DNA from: Nemertoderma westbladi
Taxonomy: Eukaryota; Xenacoelomorpha; Nemertodermatida; Nemertodermatidae
Length of the DNA: 61,604 bases
Assembly (NCBI GenBank): GCA_032718475.1
Contig: JAUCBJ010005395.1
Location: forward strand, 1-61,604
Direction of reading: 5' to 3'
A program made the position numbers and the translations under genes. Below the pieces are notes generated by a model, which had not been told where the DNA came from, made no database searches, and worked only from the letters and a program-made list of their open reading frames with translations. This document shows, in pieces, positions 45,156 through 57,100 of the stretch. Within the stretch, counting starts at the first letter, position 1. Every line of letters begins with the position of its first letter.

Positions 45156-45182
45156 AGGTGGACAGGCATTGCCTGTCCACCT
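45156..45182. repeat. 12-bp perfect hairpin
   Basis: AGGTGGACAGGC, three bases, then its exact reverse complement, followed by seven A. No function is assigned. Confidence 0.7.
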
Positions 45183-45999
45183 CAAAAAAACAGTGCCTAT
45201 TTTGAAAAATAGCGGTATTTTCCTTGATAAGTACGAAACAATAATAATTCTGCTCGAATTTTTTCACGTAATCGACCATGCTAATTCCAAAAAAATAGGT
45301 TACAACTTTTGAAAAGTACTGTACTTCAAGTCAAAAGATATAAATTTTGGCTCTAGCCGCTAATGGGCGGCAATAATTATTTTTTTTTGAAAATATTACA
45401 ATTCAATATAGTCCACCAAAAATGTATCTTACACTTTTTTCTACTTATTCGCTTTTTGGACAGTACACCCCCCCCCCCCCCCCCATCCCTTAATTAGTCT
45501 AATAAGAGTCTTTCATTCAATAAATAAGAATTAGGATTTGTTTGATGTTGGTGTGCTATATTAATAGGCAAGGCCTTGTAATTTGGAATAAAATTAAGTG
45601 ATTATTAATTTGATAGGGTTGAATAGTATAATTGTATATATATTGGCGGCTTTATTATGTTACAAACAAAGTTACGAGTTAAGTGATTAGCGTTCACCGG
45701 ACCTATATATTTAGTGATGTGAGGAAATGGAATGACGAGCGAAGCGAGCAGAGAAACTTTTACACATTTTCGCTTGACACATTTCCTGTATATATCACAT
45801 TCCCTGAAGTTTCCCTGATTTGCCCATTTTTTACAAGAATTCCTTGACATTTAAAGAAAAAATGAAATTCCCTGACTATCCGAGGTGAGTGGCAACCCTG
45901 TTATTCGCAAAGGCGAGTTTGTGTCACCCCCCCCCGCCCCCCCCATGTCTTTATAAATAATTGATAAACTAATATTTTACTGTTGTAATTTCAGTTTTA
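45183..45999. other. Intergenic, 3' side of DHRS7
   Basis: It includes a C run (45468-45484) and a GAGCGAAGCGAGC phrase near 45738 similar to the one at 35480. Nothing else is recognised. Confidence 0.35.
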
Positions 46000-46977
46000 C
46001 TATTCCCATTTATGTTTCCCATCCATTAGGATCTTCTCTAGAGCGTCGAGACGTTTGGTAAATACTTTCAACCCGGTGGCGGAGTACGCGAGAGTGGGCA
46101 CGTATTGGTTGATGTAGAACATGGTCATGAGCGGTTGGTTGCAAATCCAAGTCTCGTTGATACAATGCGCGATATTGGTTGCCATGAGGGAAGCGCATCG
46201 CGATGTGGACATGATATTGGAGCTCTCGACGAGAACGTTAGCGGGTTTCCCGGTTCGCGTCAGCGCCTGTCGCTGGATTTGCGAGGCTACGGGCCCCGGA
46301 CAGACGAACTGTACCCGTATGTTGTCACGATACAGCTCAGGACGTAACGCCGAGAAGTAGCCCTGGAGAGCGTGTTTAGTCGCGGTGTAGGTTGTTCCCA
46401 ATGGGGACCCAATCTTACCGGCCACACTAGACACCAATAGGATGGTGCCGCCGCCCTGTCGTTGCATGTACGGGACCACTAGCTTCGTCAGGTGAATCAG
46501 AGAGAAATAATTGAGATCAAACAATTCTTTCTCTAGCTCGGCGGGCATGTCTAACCCACGGCAGCGCTGCGACCGGCCCGCATTGTTAACAAGAACATCG
46601 ACGGCCTTAAAGTGTCGTACAGCCTCCTCCACGGCCCCCTTGTGGGCCTTCAGATCCGTCATATCGAATGGCAACACAAGTATATCGTTAGGATCACAGA
46701 TTCCCAACGTCAAACAATGTTGTTTAACTCGTTCTAACTCGCTCTCACGACGCGCCGATAGAACCAACCGACACGGGATTTTTGCCAACTCGTAGGCTAA
46801 ATGCTCACCGATACCTGACGAAGCCCCGGTTATCCAAACTATTTTAGATTTTAGTTTTTTGTTCGAAGCAAATTTATTGTAGAAGAGCGAGGTTAGGTCG
46901 GCGTCAGCCCTTAACATAAACCAAGCACCGGAAGCGGCGGCCGTTAGACCGGCAGCACCCAAGCACGTCAGCAACAT
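46000..46977 (-). CDS. DHRS7: Dehydrogenase/reductase SDR family member 7
   Basis: A classical short-chain dehydrogenase of 325 residues, close to the ~340 of vertebrate DHRS7, an endoplasmic-reticulum NADPH-dependent reductase of steroids and retinoids. The N-terminus is a hydrophobic anchor (LLTCLGAAGLTAAASGAWF). The cofactor motif TGASSGIG is at residues 50-57 and NNAG at 131-134; the catalytic tetrad is N156, S184, Y197 and K201 (SSVAG, YTATK). The ATG at 46977 is chosen because the frame upstream (to 47070) has no ATG with family similarity and includes a non-ATG start. Substrate is inferred from the family. It has no intron, unlike its vertebrate relatives. Confidence 0.9.
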   Translation of the reverse strand: MLLTCLGAAGLTAAASGAWFMLRADADLTSLFYNKFASNKKLKSKIVWITGASSGIGEHLAYELAKIPCRLVLSARRESELERVKQHCLTLGICDPNDILVLPFDMTDLKAHKGAVEEAVRHFKAVDVLVNNAGRSQRCRGLDMPAELEKELFDLNYFSLIHLTKLVVPYMQRQGGGTILLVSSVAGKIGSPLGTTYTATKHALQGYFSALRPELYRDNIRVQFVCPGPVASQIQRQALTRTGKPANVLVESSNIMSTSRCASLMATNIAHCINETWICNQPLMTMFYINQYVPTLAYSATGLKVFTKRLDALEKILMDGKHKWE

Positions 46978-49300
46978 TATTTTATCATTAATTACCGGTA
47001 ATAAATACAGAAAAGTAAAGATATAAATGTACCGGTAATCATTAAATACAATAACTAAACCATAAACCACATAGGCCTATATAACTAAAAAAACAATAAA
47101 TACATAAAATTAAATAATAATATTTGTAATAGTACAGTAGTAATTACATAATTATGAATTACTGGTACTACTGTACTAGAGCAGTAGAGCAGTAGAGTAT
47201 ACCGTATACATACACCTAGGCCTACAGCTGTACAGAGCTACTACTACATAGGCCTACTGCAGTAGGCCTACTGACATATAACAGTGCTATAATAGTGAAC
47301 AGAACAGTAAAACTACCTAGTTGTACATGCAGATATGTCACATGTGGAACCTACCTAACAATCATTCTCATTAAATACCTAACAGTATACTATTATATTT
47401 TATTTATTTCATCCGAACTTTAAGCCACTGGTGGCTAAATTAAGTAAGTAAAAAGGTCAATTGACAATATAATGGTAAAATATGTAAAATTCGTAGTCAT
47501 CTATAAAATAAGCACCTCTATCTGAGCAATATAATTATTTGTGACTAATTATCACTATATTAGAATAAAGGCCGGATCGTTATCGTTGGAAAATATATTA
47601 AGGTAATTTAAATCAATCAGTACACCAGGTACAGTACAACAGCAACAGTACGTGAGCAAAGCAGTATAAATTACATAAGTAAATCTATCAAAGCAAAGCC
47701 AGCACCTTTAATTAAGCAATATAATTATTTGTGACTAATACTCTCACGTTGGAAAATATTAAGGTCTATCAAATAAAATATTAATGAATCATAAGTAAAT
47801 CTATATAAAGTCGGCACCTTTATCTAAGCGATGCAATTAATTGTGATTAATACTTTAACTATATTATAATAAAAGGCCGGATCGTTGGAAAATATATTAA
47901 GGGCTAGCAAATAAAATATTAATATTAAGGAACCCTCATCCAATTTAAATCAAACAGTTCACCAGGTACAACAGCAACAGGTATGTAGTATGTAAGTGAG
48001 CAAAACAGTATAAGGCCAGTTCGTTGTGAAAATAAGGGAGCTACAGTAGTTTGAGTATACCCTCCATAGACAAACGTAGTCTATGGCCGTCCATAGACAA
48101 ACGTAGTGTAGTTAGGTCCCTCCCAAGGTGTACCCTCCCCATTGAACAGTCTGAGAGACAGTAATCCCAGCTACTAATTTTCATTGTTAACCTATAAAAC
48201 AAAACGTTTGAACGGCCCGGTGCTTAAAATTCAATCAGCTGGCCTCCCACCTAACATAGCAGAGTGAGTAACCTTATAGATATTCCAATAGGATTGACTG
48301 GGAAGAGCTATTCAGCTGGCGGGGTAATACATTACAAACTAACAGTTGATGTTTGCTCACCGTCTGGAATAGAATGAGAGAGTAATAAACTTGGCAAGTA
48401 ATATACACTAATACTATGCAGTTTGGGCCTATCCATTCAATCAATAGTAGTAGCTTACTCGGCCCTCATGCATACATATAAATAAACAAATATAGATAGA
48501 GAATACTTTTACAGTAATAGGTCCTAACGGTCTTCTAATTTTGTTATAAACTAATTCAGTACCACGTTTTTAAATAAATTGGGGCCAAAAGCATAATTTC
48601 GTACTTTCCAGAATCTTATTGCGGGATCTCGCATAACTCGAAAACTTTTCAACGTTCAGAAAATTTCTTTTTACAGACTTGTAGAGCTTTGAATTTTCTA
48701 TCTTTTGGCGTTAGTTTCAGCGTTGCAGCTGTTATACAATCGTAGCTACGAACAATCGTGGAAAAAATTGACATCAAAAATTATAAAACAAAGTAATTTT
48801 CAATAATTTGCCACTAACCCCATTTACAGGTATGACGTTGAGTATACAAGCAACAAAGAGGAAATAATAATTATTAATTTAAATTAGAACACTAGAACCG
48901 AAGTTTCCTCCAAATCCGCGAATGTACGTGGTTTGCAAAGAAATCAATTTTACCCGTAATTGATTCATCTGTTATGTACATTACTACTAGTTACTGCTAG
49001 ATGGCGTGATACATAAGATTTTAATATTATTGTGTAACATAATATTTCAAACATTTGTAACTCCGGTTCTACTGGGTCTATGGTTACATGGCAACTAACT
49101 GCCAATCATTTTTTTTGCGTCACCATTACAATGAAGATAGAGGGTCTTATGGACAATATATTCTGCATATTTCCTAATTTTAGCATATGGGCAAAACTTC
49201 ACCAAAATTTTCAGTAAAAAGCGACATTTGTAGTAATGAGGTATCTAGAAGTCACTGGATTGCATTCAATGGGGATGTCAAGTACTAAGAGATAACGTGC
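46978..49300. other. Intergenic with diverged tandem repeats
   Basis: Between about 47490 and 48020 two to three diverged copies of a block recur (GCAATATAATTATTTGTGACTAAT, then GGCCGGATCGTT, GGAAAATATATTAAGG, CACCAGGTACA, CAGCAACAG). CCATAGACAAACGTAGT is duplicated at 48062-48105. No gene is recognised. Confidence 0.45.
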
Positions 49301-49307
49301 TAGGTGT

Positions 49308-49400
49308 GGGGGGGGGGGGGGTGTGCGTTGGGTTGAATCCCTCCTGATTGGGGGGGGGGGGGGGGGGGGGGGGGTGGGGTTGGGTTGAATCCCCCCTGAT
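49308..49400 (+). repeat. G runs with a duplicated GGGTTGAATCCC phrase
   Basis: G runs of 14 and 25 bases (49308-49321 and 49350-49374) alternate with two copies of GTTGGGTTGAATCCC and CCTGATTGG. Confidence 0.85.
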
Positions 49401-50130
49401 TGGTACTCCATGACTGTGAGGTTCAGTGAAAGACGGCATATATCTCATATCGGCCGGAATACTGTATAACGGTATTTAAATTACAGTATGAAGGATTGTT
49501 GACTTTATCTCAAGTTGTGTGGAGCCCACACTAAGTACGAGTATTAAATGTGTTGCCTAGCAACCTATGTGGCTTATGCCGCCCCTTTGGGTAATTTGCT
49601 TATTGTTGCAATAATTTAAAGTGATAGTCAGAAGGTAATCAATTATTGACAACTGTCACAGCGCAAACATATTAGTTGGGAACGAATTTTGCACGAACGA
49701 ATATTTTTTAGTTGAAGATAACAATTTTACTAAGTATTCGCATAGAATTCGCAAGGCTGTAATTACTGTATACATAAAATTAATGCATGTTGTTTAGATT
49801 TTCACTCTGTTTTAATTAATTAATTTTTAAAAATTGAAGAGCAGTTTATAAGAAACTAATTTATAAGGCCTAGGGAAACCGTGGAATACTTGGAATACTG
49901 ATATATGTTAAATGCCAGTTTAGAGAAAGGAGTAGGTTACTGTGGCACGTTAATCTGACAAAAATAATAAACGTTGATTGTACCATGATCCTGTGACCTG
50001 CTTCGTACTAAATGTTGGTAGTTGGTAAAGTTAATGATTGTATGTATGTAAGGCAGCGTTCACACAGACTACTCACTACAACTCAAATCGCATAATACAA
50101 TTAACAATTAATTAATTAATAATAATAAGT
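49401..50130. other. Intergenic, nothing recognised
   Basis: AT-rich sequence without frames or structure I can name. Confidence 0.4.
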
Positions 50131-50370
50131 GAATTGTTGTGGGGTGAGTGACGCGGTGTATTAAATATACAATGTAAATAAGACAATATGATAATGCTCT
50201 CCAAAGCGAAAAATACCAACCGGCCCTATTGGGGCTCGAACCCGGTACCTAGGTTTCAAACTTCTGGTTATCATCAGCCGGGTGAATGTACTGAGCTACC
50301 AGACCGGATGAATATTTCGCTGTGGAGTGGGAGATCATATTTAGGCCAACTAATCACTCAAAGGAAAGTA
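50131..50370 (-). mobile_element. tRNA-like element, copy 2, core inverted and right arm missing
   Basis: The left flank (GAATTGTTGTGGGGTGAGTG, then GACAATATGATAATG) matches copy 1 at 36537-36601 in the same orientation. The core that follows is the reverse complement of copy 1's core: B box GGGCTCGAACCC and A box ACTGAGCTACC read on the plus strand. The right inverted arm is absent. Confidence 0.7.
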
Positions 50371-51105
50371 CGGACTTTCCTTCCTTACTTTCCGGACTCA
50401 GGAAAGTAGTTATATTGGCAGGATTTTCTAACCAAAACAATAATTTAAATTTAGGATCACAGTATACAGTATAATTTTTACTTCTGGGCATCAATTTTTC
50501 AATATTAATTTAACATTAACCCTACAGTAGGCCACCCCAATTGGCAATTTGCCTACGGCATTCCAGTAGGCCTGCCTTTCGGTTAGAGAGTGGACTTTTT
50601 TAAAAGTGGGAAATTCAAATTTAGTAATTCGGCAAAGACAAGTACAGTAAAGTGTCTTAAAACCCAACAACCAAATCTTAATTAAATAAAAAAGAAAATA
50701 AAGTAATAATTTATATTTTAATATTGTTATTGCATCATTACATTACAATTATAATTTTAAACCAAAATTCAATACATTTTTCGGATAAAGCGGACCTTTA
50801 GGGGATACTTTTTCGGCAGAAGCGGACCTTTTGGGGATTTGGGGTAGTGCACGTGCCCATTAGGGTGGTTCATATTTGAAAATTTTTTGAATTTCAGCTG
50901 GGTCCATGTTCTAATTTGTTCCAAATTGCATAAAAACACATTTGATAACTTCAAAATGTGTTGGAGTTTCCGGAAACTCGACCCACCGTGGCATCATAGT
51001 AGCTGCTTGAACCGTCGCCAAGTCCCACATAAAATGTAATCATAATTGTTTTGAAGGTGTCTACTCCAACTAAATCGGTCATTGCGGTTCTAATGAGCAT
51101 AAATA
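50371..51105. other. Intergenic, nothing recognised
   Basis: An imperfect duplication of AGCGGACCTTT..GGGGAT occurs near 50790-50840. No gene is recognised. Confidence 0.35.
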
Positions 51106-52090
51106 TCAATGCAGTAGGAATACTAGAAGTTGATCATCACAAAAATGGGGAATATGACTGAAAATGGGAATACGGAGGCGATTTTGTTCTAGTGTCAAGC
51201 TTGGGGGAACCAATGAGACACCTCCAATGTTATATAGTGTCTGGTTGGAGATGTGTTCATTGTATTTGACACAATGAACCCGGCGTAGCATTCTTGTGAA
51301 TGTGCCATCCAGAGATTTGGTGTCCTCAGCAGTTAGAGCCCAGCATGGACTCCCGTAGAGGAGTACTGGAACTACTGCTGCTCTAAATAATCGGACGTTA
51401 AGTTTCCGATTAATTCTCGGTGACTTCCAAATCCTGGAAAGCCTATTCAAGGCTGCTGCTCATGCCTTTCCCTTACGTATTCGAAGGTCCTCACCTGACT
51501 TCCGGATCCATCCATTGAGTTTCTGCTCATCCTGTCAGAGACTTGTTGAGGACTTTCAAAGTTAACTGTCTTTTTGGAGTCAATAAAAAGACCAACACTA
51601 GAAGCAGCCTGTTCTAATGAGCTGAGGGGCCGTTGGGCTCCCTCTAGTGATTCTGAGAGTACTCCTAAGTCATCAGCGAAGTCTAGATCAATTAGATACT
51701 TGACAGGATTGCCTCGACTTCTGGAGCCAGTAGGTGGAGTTACTGTACCATCACCCCATCATCATTATGATGATCTAAGGACATGCGTAGAACATAGTCA
51801 ACCACAATTATGAACATGAATGGCGCAAGTGTGTCTCCCTGGAGGACGCCCCATAACACTTCAAATGGTTCTGTGTCACCATCAACAGTTGACACAAATG
51901 ATGTCGAACCATCGTATACTGATCTGATTGCTGCAATAATTTCATCAGGAATCCCAATCACATGTAATGAAAGTATGCTGAACATGCGCAAGCGAGAAAC
52001 TGAATCAAAGGCTTTGAAGAAGTCAACAAAGATAACAGCCAAATGTCTGTATTTATTTTTTGATAACGCAGCGATGTTCTTGTAGGCGTG
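51106..52090 (-). mobile_element. RTE-like LINE fragment, copy B
   Basis: Minus-strand pieces: FVDFFKAFDSVSRLRMFSIL, GIPDEIIAAIRSVYDGSTSF, WGVLQGDTLAPFMFIIVVDY, then LLYGSPCWALTAEDTKSLDG and FTRMLRRVHCVKYNEHISNQ. It is better preserved than copy A and in the opposite orientation, but still has frame breaks and a missing 5' part. Confidence 0.88.
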
Positions 52091-52227
52091 ACGGTGTTAT
52101 GTGCACTGAATACTGTCGGAATTGCGATTCTTGTCATAATGTAATTCCATTGTTAAGAATGTTATAATTGTTATTAATTTACAGAGTGTAAACGGCTAAC
52201 AGATATTAAAGACACTTTATTAACAAT

Positions 52228-52660
52228 TTTGACGCGTTGCCATAGTATCTAGAAAGTAAAACATATTGCATATTTTTCCATATACTCAATATAGTGGGGG
52301 TAGAGGTTGATTTAAAAACGCTGCGGCTAATATGTAGCTTGTTTTTAGTCAAGGTTACTCGTTGCCATGACAACTAGAAGCTGAAAAAGAATGCGTATTG
52401 TTCCATATAGATGATATAATAGTGATAGTTCCATCATGATACGATCACTGAATACGCATTACAAAGCCCGTTGCTATGGACATTGTCAATATTGCTATCT
52501 TTGTGGGTCGTTTTCGCCTGGTTGCTAAGGTATTTTCAAAAAACGAAATATGCCATTAAATTCTTCATATCAAATATAGTAATCTGCTATAAATTTTAAA
52601 TCGTCATATCTACTATAAGAGCTGTTTGCTATGGTAATTTTCTCCGTTGCTATGTTTAAG
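52228..52660. promoter_or_regulatory. Cluster of RFX X-box-like sites upstream of OSCP1
   Basis: GTTGCCATGACAAC at 52361-52374 differs by one base from the palindromic RFX consensus. Weaker relatives start near 52233 (GTTGCCATAG), 52469 (GTTGCTATGGAC), 52519 (GTTGCTAAGG), 52622 (TTTGCTATGGTAAT) and 52647 (GTTGCTATG). They lie 340-770 bp before the OSCP1 start. The sites are embedded in a diverged tandem repeat, so they may be repeat-borne. Confidence 0.5.
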
Positions 52661-53000
52661 ACCCACTAAAAAACGAGCGCAACCATTTGGTGAAGTCTAC
52701 CCAATTTTTTTAAATGTCCCAAGTCTGCACTAAACATCTATGTAGGGTAGCCGAGTCATATATAAAATTCCTACGGGGTCATAGGCTGGAGCCTGTACTA
52801 TAGTGCCCATAGTGCTGATTTCATTGACTTTGATTGACAGTCCGTACTACAGTCATACAATCAGACAGTACTGCAGTTGCAGTACTACCGGTACTGTACT
52901 ACAGTACTACTATCATCACCACGGTTAGATTAATTTTAATTAATTCCGTCCCCGTCCGGTTAACTATAGTCTTAAATAAAACAGGAACAGCATTACCATC

Positions 53001-54146
53001 ATGTCGTTACGAACTCTTCCGATTCTCTTTATCAACCTCGGTGGGGAGATGCTCTACATCTTGGACCAACGCCTCCGAGCTCAGAATATCGCCCCAGAGA
53101 AGGGGAGGAAGGTGATGCACGATATAATCAGCACAATGTTCAAACAGCGCTTCGTAGAGGAACTATTTAAGCCTCAGGAATCCTACAACAAACGCGCTAT
53201 GCGTACCGTCTTTGACCGTCTTGCACACGCGTCGATAATGCGACTGAATTCCACGAGTATGGACAAACTTTACGACCTGATGACGATGTCAGTTAAGTAC
53301 GAAGTCTGTATGTGTCCGCGACCGGCCGATCTACTGCTCGTTACGCTCAACCACATGGACGCGATCCGCGACTTCGTAAAAGGAAACGTTGAGGTCACCG
53401 CTTTGGTGGAGAAGGTATTCGCGCTGTTGGAATCAACATACGGCACAGCGAATACTGCCGACTTCCAGAACATTCGGCAGTCGCTGCTCGCGTTCTTCCA
53501 GGACATGCACATCCGGGTCTCCATCTTCCTGAGGGACGGTCTCCAAGGCAACAACGGCCGGTTCGTCATCGCGACTCGCGGGCCGGTGCCGCATGGCTCG
53601 GCCCCGACCAACCGCATCCGCTTCTACCGCTCCGACGGCTGCGTCGCCACGCCGTACGAGGGCAGCGCGGGCCGTTTCGAGGAGGCCCTCCCGCCCGGAT
53701 CCACGGCCGCGCACGGCGACCGCGGGACCCGCATCGGGACCAACATGTACGCGAACTCGGTGGCCCCCGCGAGCTGCACTGTGACCGAGTCAGACGCCGT
53801 CGACGAACTCGCGTTAACGCGACGCGGTTCCTCCAGCAACGCGGACATTGCCAACGCCGAACTCAACGTGCTCGCCTCCCTGCTGGGGGGCGCGGAAGGG
53901 GGCGCCTCCAAGGAGGTCTCCCACAACCTCTTCCGACTCAACCTGGACGGCGCCTCGTCGCCACAGAAAACCCGCGTTTGCGACCGAGGGAACTCATCGG
54001 TGTTGCGATTCGATGCGACTCGCACCGCCATCCCGAGCGAACTGGCGGCCGCCGCGGCGATGTTTGAGGAGAAACCCAAGGAGAAAGCGAGTCCGGCGGG
54101 GAACAAAGGTGCCGATTTATTCGAGCTGATGATGGGAGAGGATTAG
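53001..54146 (+). CDS. OSCP1: Organic solute carrier partner 1
   Basis: A complete intronless frame of 381 residues, as long as vertebrate OSCP1. Near-invariant N-terminal family blocks are clear: NLGGEMLYILDQRLRAQNI at residues 12-30, FDRLAHASIMRLN, MDKLYDLMTM and FFQDMHIRVSIFLRDG, then NNGRFV. The second half is less conserved apart from GTNMY and the AELNVLASLLGG block, and is very GC-rich. OSCP1 is linked to cilia and to organic-anion transporter regulation in vertebrates; its exact biochemical role is unclear. The ATG at 53001 gives the conserved MS-RTLP start. The last codons, GGAGAGGATTAG, are the seed of the following 21-bp minisatellite. X-box-like sites lie upstream. Confidence 0.93.
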   Translation: MSLRTLPILFINLGGEMLYILDQRLRAQNIAPEKGRKVMHDIISTMFKQRFVEELFKPQESYNKRAMRTVFDRLAHASIMRLNSTSMDKLYDLMTMSVKYEVCMCPRPADLLLVTLNHMDAIRDFVKGNVEVTALVEKVFALLESTYGTANTADFQNIRQSLLAFFQDMHIRVSIFLRDGLQGNNGRFVIATRGPVPHGSAPTNRIRFYRSDGCVATPYEGSAGRFEEALPPGSTAAHGDRGTRIGTNMYANSVAPASCTVTESDAVDELALTRRGSSSNADIANAELNVLASLLGGAEGGASKEVSHNLFRLNLDGASSPQKTRVCDRGNSSVLRFDATRTAIPSELAAAAAMFEEKPKEKASPAGNKGADLFELMMGED

Positions 54147-57100
54147 TGGTGGTTGGGAGAGGATTAGTGGTGGTTGGGAGAGGATTAGTGTTGGTTGGGA
54201 GAGGATTAGTGGTGATTGGGAGAGGATTAGTGGTGGTTGGGAGAGGATTAGTGGTGGTTGGGAGAGGATTAGTGGTGGTTGGGAGAGGATTAGTGGTGGT
54301 TGGGAGAGGATTAGTGGTGGTTGGGAGAGGATTAGTGTGGTTGGGAGAGGATTAGTGGTGGTTGGGAGAGGATTAGTGGTGGTTGGGAGAGGATTAGTGG
54401 TGGTTGGGAGAGGATTAGTGTGGTTGGGAGAGGATTAGTGTGGTTGGGAGAGGATTAGTGGTGGTTGGGAGAGGATTAGTGGTGGTTGGGAGAGGATTAG
54501 TGGTGGTTGGGAGAGGATTAGTGGTGGTTGGGAGAGGATTAGTGGTGGTTGGGAGAGGATTAGTGGTGGTTGGGAGAGGATTAGTGGTGGTTGGGAGAGG
54601 ATTAGTGGTGGTTGGGAGAGGATTAGTGGTGGTTGGGAGAGGATTAGTGGTGGTTGGGAGAGGATTAGTGGTGGTTGGGAGAGGATTAGTGGTGGTTGGG
54701 AGAGGATTAGTGGTGGTTGGGAGAGGATTAGTGGTGGTTGGGAGAGGATTAGTGGTGGTTGGGAGAGGATTAGTGGTGGTTGGGAGAGGATTAGTGGTGG
54801 TTGGGAGAGGATTAGTGGTGGTTGGGAGAGGATTAGTGGTGGTTGGGAGAGGATTAGTGGTGGTTGGGAGAGGATTAGTGGTGGTTGGGAGAGGATTAGT
54901 GGTGGTTGGGAGAGGATTAGTGGTGGTTGGGAGAGGATTAGTGGTGGTTGGGAGAGGATTAGTGGTGGTTGGGAGAGGATTAGTGGTGGTTGGGAGAGGA
55001 TTAGTGGTGGTTGGGAGAGGATTAGTGGTGGTTGGGAGAGGATTAGTGGTGGTTGGGAGAGGATTAGTGGTGGTTGGGAGAGGATTAGTGGTGGTTGGGA
55101 GAGGATTAGTGGTGGTTGGGAGAGGATTAGTGGTGGTTGGGAGAGGATTAGTGGTGGTTGGGAGAGGATTAGTGGTGGTTGGGAGAGGATTAGTGGTGGT
55201 TGGGAGAGGATTAGTGGTGGTTGGGAGAGGATTAGTGGTGGTTGGGAGAGGATTAGTGGTGGTTGGGAGAGGATTAGTGGTGGTTGGGAGAGGATTAGTG
55301 GTGGTTGGGAGAGGATTAGTGGTGGTTGGGAGAGGATTAGTGGTGGTTGGGAGAGGATTAGTGGTGGTTGGGAGAGGATTAGTGGTGGTTGGGAGAGGAT
55401 TAGTGGTGGTTGGGAGAGGATTAGTGGTGGTTGGGAGAGGATTAGTGGTGGTTGGGAGAGGATTAGTGGTGGTTGGGAGAGGATTAGTGGTGGTTGGGAG
55501 AGGATTAGTGGTGGTTGGGAGAGGATTAGTGGTGGTTGGGAGAGGATTAGTGGTGGTTGGGAGAGGATTAGTGGTGGTTGGGAGAGGATTAGTGGTGGTT
55601 GGGAGAGGATTAGTGGTGGTTGGGAGAGGATTAGTGGTGGTTGGGAGAGGATTAGTGGTGGTTGGGAGAGGATTAGTGGTGGTTGGGAGAGGATTAGTGG
55701 TGGTTGGGAGAGGATTAGTGGTGGTTGGGAGAGGATTAGTGGTGGTTGGGAGAGGATTAGTGGTGGTTGGGAGAGGATTAGTGGTGGTTGGGAGAGGATT
55801 AGTGGTGGTTGGGAGAGGATTAGTGGTGGTTGGGAGAGGATTAGTGGTGGTTGGGAGAGGATTAGTGGTGGTTGGGAGAGGATTAGTGGTGGTTGGGAGA
55901 GGATTAGTGGTGGTTGGGAGAGGATTAGTGGTGGTTGGGAGAGGATTAGTGGTGGTTGGGAGAGGATTAGTGGTGGTTGGGAGAGGATTAGTGGTGGTTG
56001 GGAGAGGATTAGTGGTGGTTGGGAGAGGATTAGTGGTGGTTGGGAGAGGATTAGTGGTGGTTGGGAGAGGATTAGTGGTGGTTGGGAGAGGATTAGTGGT
56101 GGTTGGGAGAGGATTAGTGGTGGTTGGGAGAGGATTAGTGGTGGTTGGGAGAGGATTAGTGGTGGTTGGGAGAGGATTAGTGGTGGTTGGGAGAGGATTA
56201 GTGGTGGTTGGGAGAGGATTAGTGGTGGTTGGGAGAGGATTAGTGGTGGTTGGGAGAGGATTAGTGGTGGTTGGGAGAGGATTAGTGGTGGTTGGGAGAG
56301 GATTAGTGGTGGTTGGGAGAGGATTAGTGGTGGTTGGGAGAGGATTAGTGGTGGTTGGGAGAGGATTAGTGGTGGTTGGGAGAGGATTAGTGGTGGTTGG
56401 GAGAGGATTAGTGGTGGTTGGGAGAGGATTAGTGGTGGTTGGGAGAGGATTAGTGGTGGTTGGGAGAGGATTAGTGGTGGTTGGGAGAGGATTAGTGGTG
56501 GTTGGGAGAGGATTAGTGGTGGTTGGGAGAGGATTAGTGGTGGTTGGGAGAGGATTAGTGGTGGTTGGGAGAGGATTAGTGGTGGTTGGGAGAGGATTAG
56601 TGGTGGTTGGGAGAGGATTAGTGGTGGTTGGGAGAGGATTAGTGGTGGTTGGGAGAGGATTAGTGGTGGTTGGGAGAGGATTAGTGGTGGTTGGGAGAGG
56701 ATTAGTGGTGGTTGGGAGAGGATTAGTGGTGGTTGGGAGAGGATTAGTGGTGGTTGGGAGAGGATTAGTGGTGGTTGGGAGAGGATTAGTGGTGGTTGGG
56801 AGAGGATTAGTGGTGGTTGGGAGAGGATTAGTGGTGGTTGGGAGAGGATTAGTGGTGGTTGGGAGAGGATTAGTGGTGGTTGGGAGAGGATTAGTGGTGG
56901 TTGGGAGAGGATTAGTGGTGGTTGGGAGAGGATTAGTGGTGGTTGGGAGAGGATTAGTGGTGGTTGGGAGAGGATTAGTGGTGGTTGGGAGAGGATTAGT
57001 GGTGGTTGGGAGAGGATTAGTGGTGGTTGGGAGAGGATTAGTGGTGGTTGGGAGAGGATTAGTGGTGGTTGGGAGAGGATTAGTGGTGGTTGGGAGAGGA

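Noticed and set aside
45156-45190. Hairpin plus A tract as a terminator
   Set aside because: Bacterial-type terminators do not apply here, and the A tract is on the wrong strand for a T-rich Pol III stop of the nearby tRNA relics.
46978-47070. Extension of DHRS7 upstream to 47070
   Set aside because: It begins at GTG in AT-rich flanking DNA and adds residues with no counterpart in the family.
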